This document shows, one piece after another, positions 1 to 5,846 of a stretch of DNA of 9,768 nt. The stretch lies in NCBI GenBank assembly GCA_034716535.1, contig JAYEJW010000374.1:1-9768 (forward strand), in the 5' to 3' direction. Position 1 is the stretch's first letter. Each line of letters opens with the position of its first letter. The notes beneath the pieces were generated by a model. It made no database searches. It was given only the letters and a program-made list of their open reading frames with translations, and had not been told where the DNA came from. Origin of the DNA: JAYEJW01 sp034716535 (GTDB taxonomy: Bacteria > Pseudomonadota > Gammaproteobacteria > Chromatiales > Chromatiaceae). Both the position numbers and the translations under genes were made by a program.

Positions 1-87
1 CTGCGTGAAATGATCGACAAGGGTGACATTGGGTTAGTAGGCGCCATGTACGATGTCAGTACTGGTAAGGTTACATTCTATGAGTGA
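1..87 (+). CDS. Beta-carbonic anhydrase, C-terminal end (5' truncated by window edge)
   Basis: The first 28 codons of the window read through to TGA at 85-87. The visible end contains GLVGAMYDVSTGKVTFYE. This matches the closing strand of bacterial beta-class carbonic anhydrases, where a G-(A)-x-YDV-x-TGKV-x-F pattern is typical. These zinc enzymes interconvert CO2 and bicarbonate in the cytoplasm. The zinc ligands and the dimer core lie upstream of the window, so the assignment rests on the tail alone and any fused domain, such as a SulP transporter, cannot be excluded. The next reading frame is far enough away, and separated by a hairpin, that this gene probably ends its own transcription unit. 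Confidence 0.7.
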   Translation: MREMIDKGDIGLVGAMYDVSTGKVTFYE

Positions 88-119
88 GTGCTGCGCGGAA
101 TAACCGTTTGATACGAAAT

Positions 120-140
120 CACGGCTCCTTCGGGGCCGTG
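120..140 (+). terminator. Hairpin downstream of the carbonic anhydrase gene
   Basis: CACGGC and GCCGTG form perfect arms around a short CTCC/TTCG-rich centre, giving a compact GC-rich stem 33 bases after the stop codon. The position and stability fit an intrinsic terminator. The following bases (CTCGTTGGTCTG) hold only scattered Ts rather than a clean T-run, so termination could be inefficient or factor-assisted. Confidence 0.5.
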
Positions 141-224
141 CTCGTTGGTCTGTATGTCTCGTCTTGCTGTATTTACGAACTTTACCGGAATTCGGGGAAT
201 GGCAAGTTGTGGCAGAAAGTGTGA

Positions 225-368
225 GTGTTGATATTTGATCTGTTCGGTATCGCTCCCGGTCTGGATAATATATCGATCAGTTTACGCGACATTGTTGCTG
301 CGCTCGTCGGAGCACTGCTGTTTCTCGTGCTGCTGCACTATGCTAGAACTTGGTATCAGACGCGGTGA
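225..368 (+). pseudogene. Remnant or truncated GlsB/YeaQ/YmgE-like small membrane protein
   Basis: From GTG 225 (or TTG 228) a 47-residue frame runs to TGA 366-368. It contains LFGIAPGLDNISISLRDIV followed by a hydrophobic helix, AALVGALLFLVLLHYA. A G-rich turn leading into a 'VGA-hydrophobic' helix near the C-terminus is the pattern of the GlsB/YeaQ/YmgE (transglycosylase-associated) family, whose members are roughly 80-85 residues with three helices. Here the N-terminal half is missing: a stop (TGA 222-224) lies just upstream in frame, and no other frame upstream supplies the missing helices. No convincing ribosome binding site precedes the GTG. I read it as the surviving 3' end of a broken gene. 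A genuine short single-helix protein is the alternative. Family assignment is by pattern recall and is tentative. Confidence 0.38.
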
Positions 369-407
369 AGATGAAGTCTCTGACCCTTTACTCAGCCCTA
401 TAGAGCA

Positions 408-432
408 GTATTTATTAATTTTTATTAAATAC
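408..432. promoter_or_regulatory. 25-bp AT-rich imperfect palindrome upstream of the DUF2252 gene
   Basis: The arms at 408-418 (GTATTTATTAA) and 422-432 (TTATTAAATAC) are reverse complements except for one T:T mismatch (415 against 425), around a three-base centre. The outer seven bases pair perfectly (GTATTTA/TAAATAC). The palindrome ends 34 bases before ATG 467, in an AT-rich stretch unlike the GC-rich genes around it. That is where an operator or a promoter core would be expected. No clear -35/-10 pair with normal spacing was found. A dyad operator for an unidentified regulator is the favoured reading. A cruciform or a simply AT-rich promoter region is possible. Confidence 0.42.
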
Positions 433-456
433 TTACCTACATCCGCAACAATTTTT

Positions 457-460
457 GGAG
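457..460 (+). promoter_or_regulatory. Ribosome binding site that sets the DUF2252 gene start
   Basis: GGAG sits six bases before ATG 467, which is good Shine-Dalgarno spacing. The in-frame TTG at 455 overlaps this motif, so it cannot be the start used with it. Confidence 0.6.
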
Positions 461-466
461 ATTTGC

Positions 467-1855
467 ATGGGCACACATCAGACCCCTGGCGAACGCGCGG
501 CGGACCGATACGAATGGGGTCGATCCGTCCGTGAGCGCGTTTCGCTCGAGAGCCACGCTGAGCTTTTCGACCCTGGCTCGCGCGACCCGGTTGGCCTGAT
601 TCAGGGCCAGGAGGCCAGTCGGCTGCAGTCGCTGGTTCCGCTTCGTCACGAGCGCATGGGGGTTTCCGCGTTTACGTTCTACCGGGGGTCGGCCATCGTA
701 CAGGCGGCGGATCTCGCGCGTACCCCTGCCTCGGGTATCGAAGTGCAGCTTTGCGGCGATGCGCATCTATCGAACTTCGGCCTCTACGGCTCGCCGGAAC
801 GGCGCCTCGTCTTCGATGTCAATGACTTCGACGAAACGCTGCCAGGGCCGTTCGAATGGGACGTCAAACGCCTCGCCGCGAGTCTGGTGCTCGCCGGGAG
901 AGATCTCGGTCACCCGGAGGACGACAACAAGCAGGCGGCGCTTCGCACGGCGGAGGCCTACCGCGAGGTCACGGCTCGCTTTGCACGCGCACGCTACATC
1001 GACGCGTGGTACGCGACCATCGATGCGGACGCACTCCAGGGGCTGCTTCAGGAAGGAGCCAAGACGAAGGGCAAGAAGGGCAAGAAGGGCAAGGCCGCCA
1101 AGCGTGCCCAGACGATGCTCGACAAAGCGCGCAGCAAGGACTGCTTGCGCGCACTTCGGAAACTGGCCGTCGAAGAGGACGGCCGGTATCGAATAAAGTC
1201 CGAGCCACCCAACATCGTTCCGCTGAGCGATCTGGCCGCGGATGAACATCCGGACGACACTCGCCAGCTCATGGGCGAACTCTTCCGCCAATATGAGGAA
1301 ACTCTGCCGGACGCTCGCGCAGCGCTGCTGCGGCGCTATCGGTTGGTTGACGTAGCCTTGAAGGTCGTCGGTGTCGGCAGCGTGGGAACCCGCTGCTACG
1401 TGGCGCTATTCGAGGGTCGCGACCGGGAAGACCCGCTGTTCCTGCAGATCAAGGAAGCGGGCCCGTCGGTGCTCGAGGCTCACCTTCGGCCGAGTCGCTA
1501 TGCCCATAGTGGCCAGCGCGTGGTGGAGGGGCAGCGATTGATGCAGTCGGCCAGCGACATCTTGCTTGGGTGGGCGCGCGCCACGGCCGGGGCACACGAC
1601 TACTATGTCCGGCAGATGTGGGACATGAAGGGATCGGCCGACGTGGGGTCGTTCACACCGAAAGAGCTCCGCCAGTACGCCACTGCCTGTGGTTGGACGC
1701 TGGCCCATGCTCACTGCCGCACGGGCAGCGCGTCTGCGATTTCGGGGTATCTGGGGGACGACGACCCATTCGATCGTGCGATTGCAGAGTTCGGGGTCGC
1801 CTATGCGGATCTGGCGGAAGCCGACTACGCCGCGTTCAAATCCGCTGTGTCGTGA
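467..1855 (+). CDS. DUF2252 family protein (kinase-like fold, permuted motif order)
   Basis: A 462-residue protein of the uncharacterised DUF2252 family, predicted cytoplasmic, with no signal peptide or membrane helix. GGAG ahead of ATG 467 fixes the start. Visible motifs: FYRGS (71-75); GDAHLSN (97-103), which resembles the Brenner GDxHxxN catalytic loop of aminoglycoside phosphotransferase-like kinases; DVNDFDE (117-123), resembling the metal-binding DFD/E strand; then PFEWDVKRLA (128-137). Much later come a glycine-rich stretch VGVGSVGTRCYV (301-312), LQIKEA with Lys329, and YYVRQMWDMKGS (379-390). These suggest an ATP-binding kinase-like protein with its lobes in swapped order. The substrate is unknown. 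A lysine/glycine-rich insert (about 199-212) comes from a 9-bp tandem repeat. The gene stands alone: decayed gene ends lie on both sides and an AT-rich palindrome lies upstream. Family membership is confident. Any enzymatic activity is inference. Confidence 0.88.
   Translation: MGTHQTPGERAADRYEWGRSVRERVSLESHAELFDPGSRDPVGLIQGQEASRLQSLVPLRHERMGVSAFTFYRGSAIVQAADLARTPASGIEVQLCGDAHLSNFGLYGSPERRLVFDVNDFDETLPGPFEWDVKRLAASLVLAGRDLGHPEDDNKQAALRTAEAYREVTARFARARYIDAWYATIDADALQGLLQEGAKTKGKKGKKGKAAKRAQTMLDKARSKDCLRALRKLAVEEDGRYRIKSEPPNIVPLSDLAADEHPDDTRQLMGELFRQYEETLPDARAALLRRYRLVDVALKVVGVGSVGTRCYVALFEGRDREDPLFLQIKEAGPSVLEAHLRPSRYAHSGQRVVEGQRLMQSASDILLGWARATAGAHDYYVRQMWDMKGSADVGSFTPKELRQYATACGWTLAHAHCRTGSASAISGYLGDDDPFDRAIAEFGVAYADLAEADYAAFKSAVS
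1067..1093 (+). repeat. 9-bp tandem repeat, three exact copies, inside the DUF2252 gene
   Basis: The unit AAGGGCAAG is repeated with period 9 across 27 bases and encodes the Lys/Gly run KGKKGKKGK at residues 201-209. Because 9 is a multiple of three, copy-number changes would keep the frame. The run probably forms an exposed basic loop and may be a slippage-prone expansion specific to this lineage. Confidence 0.75.
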
Positions 1856-1929
1856 CCCACTTGCTCGACCGATGGCTCGCAGAAGCGGAACCATGGGGTG
1901 ATTAAACCCGTAGGTACTCCAAAATTGCT

Positions 1930-2063
1930 CGCGGCGATCTCACCGTCTTGCGCGCGTTAACGAAGCGGCCAAGAGTAGCGTCCCGGCGATCGGTTACGCC
2001 GGTACCTATACCTTCGCCAACGTGTTCCTCACCTTCGCCGGGACTTATCTGATGATGCTATGA
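1930..2063 (+). pseudogene. Decayed 3' end of an AspT/YidE-type transporter gene
   Basis: The frame ending at TGA 2061-2063 reads ...NEAAKSSVPAIGYAGTYTF followed by ANVFLTFAGTYLMML. This looks like the last membrane helix of the aspartate:alanine exchanger (AspT/YidE) family, which ends in a P-A-x-GY-x-x-TY-x-x-x-N-x-x-LT pattern. Just upstream, the preceding piece (RGDLTVLRAL) is in a different frame, with the shift around 1956-1960. A stop (TAA 1903-1905) closes that second frame. About 500 residues of transporter are absent. The result is a small, frameshifted fossil that cannot encode a working carrier. The family call is from pattern memory and moderately uncertain. That the stretch is a coding fossil rather than random sequence is supported by the coherent C-terminal peptide. 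Confidence 0.42.
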
Positions 2064-2091
2064 TGCCTGGGCCGCACTTAGCGGTGCTGGA

Positions 2092-5000
2092 ATGAAAAGT
2101 CTTGGCGCCGAGACGCAAGATCATAAAGGTAGCCCGGGGTTGAATATGGACGAGCGCGAAGGCAAAGAACAGTTCCGCGGGGAAGTTTTTCCCTGTGAAC
2201 TCGAGGAGATCCGCAAACGACGCAAGCGGCTCGACTTGCCAGACATTCCGACCGATGGTCCGCCGACGGCAGAGCTGGGGCTCGTTGGCCTTGCGCTATC
2301 CGGTGGGGGGATACGCTCGGCCACATTCAGTTTTGGGGTCATTCAGGCGCTGGCAAAGCACGGTCTCTTGAAGACCGTAGACTACCTGTCCACGGTGTCC
2401 GGAGGCGGGTTCATCGGCTCGTGCCTCAGCTCGGTGCTCAACGCCAAGGATGTTGGAACCGAGCAAGACCGTTTTCCGCTGCACTATCAGATAGGTGCCG
2501 AAGAACCGCTAGGTGTCGGCCAATTGCGGAACAGCTCCCGGTACCTGGCGCCAGGCGGCTTCCTTGACAAAATGCGAATTCCCGCCCTGGTATTGCGCGG
2601 TGTGCTCAGCAATCTGCTCATCTTCCTGTTCATTCTCTTTGTTGCGGTGCTGGTGACCGAGATCGTCTACGAAGTGGGCCAGCGCCTGCACCTACCATTC
2701 GGTTCCCTTGTTCTGGGTGGCCTTACGACCTTCCTGTTACTGGTCATCGGCTTTCCCGCCATCGCCCGTTGGCTGCGTGGCGGGTCGACCTGGAAGCAAC
2801 GCAATTTCTGGGAGATGGCTTTTACCGTGGCACTGCTGTTGGTGATGTTCGCCGTATTTCTGATTCCCGTGTTCATTCTGGTGGAGCAGGCCATCGACCA
2901 GTCATGGGCCGAGGTTCAAGAGACTGTGACGTCCGATATGCTGCGGCCGTTCGAGGGGCGAGACCTCACGCAGTGGTTAATCGTGTTCAGCTTGCTCGTA
3001 TTATTCATGCTGGCTGGTCGGGCGTCCGCGCACGTGTCCCGGATCGGCGGCAAGATCGTCCTTGTCATTCTTGGTCTTCTCGGGCCCGCTTTACTCGGAA
3101 CGATCTTTCTCGCATTGATCGTGCTGGAGATCGATTCACCGTTCATCACTCCAGACAAGCTCTTTAATATCGACACACGGTATGCCGACGAATTGAGCGA
3201 CGCGCAGATCAGTTCTGACTTGCGACACCGTTTTGCGGAGCGCCAGATTAGACTGTCGCAGCGAGCTGAAGTCGTCACCCTTCAGGAGGACGTGCGCTGG
3301 TTAATACGGGACTACGAGCGCGCGTTCAGCCTGGTCCGGGAGCAGGACGACATTGAGGTTTATCCGGATTACCAGGACGCTCTAAACCGCGGGCAGATTC
3401 CACCAGGACTCATCCACTCCATGCAGAGAAAGGGTTACATCGTCGACCCTATCACCTTCTCGCATCCCGAGCTTCGGGACAACAAGTTCGAAATCCGCGG
3501 CTCAAAACGGTTTTGGGTGAATTACGATGAAACAGGCGGGAGATGGTCACTGGAGCAGATCGTCGACCCACTCTTCCTGGTGGAGGTCCTGCAGAGTGCT
3601 TCCGACGATCTGCTGGTCTCGGATGACCCCTCGGGTACCATCATTCACGACGGTGTGTTGCTGTCGGATGACGATAAGGAGATGGCCATTCGCTTTGTCG
3701 AGGAAGGCAACCCCCACGATGTCGTGATGCTTATTGACAATTCCAAGCCTGCCTTTGTAGCGCCGGACGAGTTCAGACGTGCATTCCAAGACGCATTGGA
3801 GGAGGCACTCAAAGGTATCCGGGAGGACGTGCGGATAGCGGTATTCTCGTTTGATGAGGACGTGAACACGATAACGGGGTTCGTGTCGCTTACCAGTGAG
3901 CACAAGCAAGAGCTGTTAGCCCGGCTCTACGGTGAGGGCGAAGAGAGCGCGCCGCGTCTAGATTTCGATGGCCAGCTCTCAAACAGTCCCGCCGCGCTGG
4001 TCCGCGCCATGCGTGAGTTCGCCGAGGAAGGTCGGCCGCGAGCGAAAAGGTCCATTCTGCTGATCAGCGATGGCCTCATCGATGTCAATGGGAAAGGTCA
4101 TGATGAAGAGCTCGAGGATTGGATAAAAGAAGAGTTCGCCGAGGATGCCGCTGCGGCCGGTATATCCGTGTACGGCATCGCCCTATCCAAAAACGCCGTG
4201 TTCACGCTGTTTCATGCCCTGACGCGAAAAAGCGATGGCGCATTCTTCCCGGTATTCGAGTCGCGCGAGGGTGTCACCTTTGACGATATTTTTGGGGCGA
4301 TGCAGAAGTTGAAGGAGTCCGCAGGCGGCCGCCTCATGACACCGATAAGGCAAGTGTCCTTCACCGACCAGTGGGACGATAGCCGCTATATTCTGGCACG
4401 ATCCCGGAACGGGGTGCGCATACGGCTCGTTCTCCCGGAAACCGCACTAAGCACTGAAGATCTGACCACGTTAACGGACCGGCTCCGCGAAGTCTTCTCG
4501 GCGCAAGGCATTGATCTATCGCACCGGGCCGTGCTCAACTACATGAGTGAGAACCGCTGGGAGATAGACGATCCCTACCGGTACGTCATCAGCAGAAGTG
4601 GCCAGAAGCTGAAGATCACCACTGAGGAACCGAACGGCGGCGAGGGACTGGCCGATGTGCTCGACGTGGTTATTCCATCGAGTTTGTGGGATGACAGCGC
4701 TGACTGGGCATTCTTTGGAGCCCTTCTGATCTTGCTGGTTTACTGGCTCATCGTAGACGTCAACGTGACTGCCGCTCACCGTTTCTATCGGGACCGACTG
4801 AGCAAGGCCTACCTGTTTCGCATCGCTGGTGACGGAGGCATCGAGCATAATGATAACCAAAAGCTCTCAGATCTAAACATTAAGGGCAGTGCCGCCCCCT
4901 ATCATCTCATCAACGTGGCGCTCAACCTGCAGGGCGCCAAGATTCCCGGCCTAAGGGGCAGACGCTCGGATTTCTTTGTCCTCAGTAAGTGCTTCACAGG

Positions 5001-5766
5001 ATCCATCCGGACAGGCTTCCTCGAGACCAAGAAGATGGAGCAGTACGATGGCGGTCTCGACTTGGGAACCGCCATGGCTGTCTCTGGTGCCGCAGCCTCA
5101 CCAAACAGGGGTGTCACGACGGTGAAGCCCCTGGTTTTCATCATGACACTGCTCAATATCCGCCTGGGATACTGGCTGCCGAATCCTAGCATGGTTGGTG
5201 ACCCCTCATGGCTGACCAGACTCGGGCTCAGGCGGGGCCCGGGACCCAAGTATGTTCTGAAAGAGGCAGTCGGACACCTGGATGCCAAGGGGAAGTACGT
5301 CAACGTGTCAGACGGTGGCCACCTCGAGAACCTCGGCATCTACGAGCTGCTGCGAAGGCGTTGTAAGCTGATCATCGCTGTGGATGGAGAAGCAGACCCG
5401 GACATGGGCTTCCGCAGCCTGATAAAGCTTCAGTTGTATGCTCGGCTGGATATGGGTATTGAGATCGAATTGAATCTCGAGCCCGTGCGCAAGGATGACA
5501 AGGGATACAGTCGCCAGCGGTGGGTACTCGGCAAAATTCATTATGGCGAAGGCGAGGTGGGCCACCTGCTCTACATCAAAGCCTCAGTAACAGGTGACGA
5601 GTACGAATACGTGCGCGCGTACCGTGCTGCACATCCCAGCTTTCCCCACGAGTCGACCGCCGAGCAATTCTTCACAGAGGACCAGTTCGAAGCTTATCGC
5701 GCACTTGGTTATCAGATCGGAGATGAGGTATTCGCCAATGAACAGGTTCTGGCCGAATTCAAGTAA
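2092..5766 (+). CDS. Large membrane patatin-like phospholipase with internal VWA domain
   Basis: A 1224-residue patatin-family acyl hydrolase. The N-terminal half carries the oxyanion motif SGGGIRSA (70-77) and the nucleophile motif STVSGGGFIGS (100-110, Ser103). The C-terminal half carries NVSDGGHLENLGIYELLRR (1071-1089) with catalytic Asp1074. Both parts of the Ser-Asp dyad are present, so lipid acyl-ester hydrolysis is expected. Between them are five helices (about 170-190, 204-224, 243-264, 293-309, 320-346), a soluble region of about 520 residues, and a sixth helix (872-889). The soluble region contains a von Willebrand factor A-like domain (about 542-720) with VVMLIDNS (544-551) and ILLISDG (655-661). 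Basic loops (226-236, 310-321, 895-910) and acidic loops (265-291, 347-375) place both patatin halves in the cytoplasm and the VWA region in the periplasm. That region has no cysteine. The start is uncertain: ATG 2146 (Met19), with GGGG six bases upstream, is an equally good candidate. The gene is probably monocistronic. Confidence 0.9.
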   Translation: MKSLGAETQDHKGSPGLNMDEREGKEQFRGEVFPCELEEIRKRRKRLDLPDIPTDGPPTAELGLVGLALSGGGIRSATFSFGVIQALAKHGLLKTVDYLSTVSGGGFIGSCLSSVLNAKDVGTEQDRFPLHYQIGAEEPLGVGQLRNSSRYLAPGGFLDKMRIPALVLRGVLSNLLIFLFILFVAVLVTEIVYEVGQRLHLPFGSLVLGGLTTFLLLVIGFPAIARWLRGGSTWKQRNFWEMAFTVALLLVMFAVFLIPVFILVEQAIDQSWAEVQETVTSDMLRPFEGRDLTQWLIVFSLLVLFMLAGRASAHVSRIGGKIVLVILGLLGPALLGTIFLALIVLEIDSPFITPDKLFNIDTRYADELSDAQISSDLRHRFAERQIRLSQRAEVVTLQEDVRWLIRDYERAFSLVREQDDIEVYPDYQDALNRGQIPPGLIHSMQRKGYIVDPITFSHPELRDNKFEIRGSKRFWVNYDETGGRWSLEQIVDPLFLVEVLQSASDDLLVSDDPSGTIIHDGVLLSDDDKEMAIRFVEEGNPHDVVMLIDNSKPAFVAPDEFRRAFQDALEEALKGIREDVRIAVFSFDEDVNTITGFVSLTSEHKQELLARLYGEGEESAPRLDFDGQLSNSPAALVRAMREFAEEGRPRAKRSILLISDGLIDVNGKGHDEELEDWIKEEFAEDAAAAGISVYGIALSKNAVFTLFHALTRKSDGAFFPVFESREGVTFDDIFGAMQKLKESAGGRLMTPIRQVSFTDQWDDSRYILARSRNGVRIRLVLPETALSTEDLTTLTDRLREVFSAQGIDLSHRAVLNYMSENRWEIDDPYRYVISRSGQKLKITTEEPNGGEGLADVLDVVIPSSLWDDSADWAFFGALLILLVYWLIVDVNVTAAHRFYRDRLSKAYLFRIAGDGGIEHNDNQKLSDLNIKGSAAPYHLINVALNLQGAKIPGLRGRRSDFFVLSKCFTGSIRTGFLETKKMEQYDGGLDLGTAMAVSGAAASPNRGVTTVKPLVFIMTLLNIRLGYWLPNPSMVGDPSWLTRLGLRRGPGPKYVLKEAVGHLDAKGKYVNVSDGGHLENLGIYELLRRRCKLIIAVDGEADPDMGFRSLIKLQLYARLDMGIEIELNLEPVRKDDKGYSRQRWVLGKIHYGEGEVGHLLYIKASVTGDEYEYVRAYRAAHPSFPHESTAEQFFTEDQFEAYRALGYQIGDEVFANEQVLAEFK
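3715..4251 (+). other. VWA-like domain embedded in the patatin protein (residues about 542-720)
   Basis: The alternating strand/helix pattern of a VWA Rossmann fold can be read. Strand one is DVVMLIDNS (543-551). A helix covers about 558-575. Strand RIAVFSFDED (581-590) follows. SNSPAALVRAM (630-640) sits where the metal-coordinating threonine loop normally falls. Strand SILLISDGLID (654-664) and strand ISVYGIAL (691-698) come next. The metal site is only partly conserved. The first motif reads D-N-S-K-P instead of DxSxS, and no Thr is present in the usual loop. Asp549, Ser551 and Asp660 are kept. It is therefore probably a ligand- or protein-binding module, perhaps without canonical metal dependence. 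Confidence 0.7.
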
Positions 5767-5815
5767 CCCGTGGGTCATGGCTCCCAAGCACTTTCCCTTA
5801 AGAAAGAAATCGACG

Positions 5816-5846
5816 ATGCCGTGAGAGTTACATCGGCTCACGGATC
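5816..5846. terminator. Hairpin at the convergent junction of patatin and channel genes
   Basis: CCGTGAG (5819-5825) and CTCACGG (5837-5843) are perfect inverted arms around 11 bases. Adding GAT (5815-5817) and ATC (5844-5846) extends the stem past one bulged G. It lies 50 bases after the patatin stop and overlaps the last codons and stop of the minus-strand gene. There is no T-run on either side, so it is a candidate bidirectional transcription or mRNA 3'-end structure rather than a classical intrinsic terminator. Confidence 0.35.

Noticed and set aside
455..466. TTG start giving a four-residue longer DUF2252 protein
   Set aside because: It overlaps the GGAG ribosome binding site that sits correctly ahead of ATG 467.
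235..534. 99-residue plus-strand open frame
   Set aside because: It runs out of frame across the YeaQ-like remnant, the AT-rich dyad and the DUF2252 start. Its Cys-rich peptide has no recognisable pattern.
767..1894. Long minus-strand open frames opposite the DUF2252 gene (767-1291 and 1406-1894)
   Set aside because: They are mirror frames of a GC-rich gene. The plus-strand product carries the family motifs.
1983..2002. Inverted repeat CCGGCG/CGCCGG as a terminator of the DUF2252 gene
   Set aside because: It lies inside the transporter-like coding fossil, over 120 bases from the stop, with no T-run. It is more simply explained as former coding sequence.
2092..5766. The patatin as an effector of a CBASS-type anti-phage system
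   Set aside because: No cyclase, ubiquitin-like or other partner gene lies next to it, and defence patatins of that type are much smaller soluble proteins. The gene appears to stand alone.
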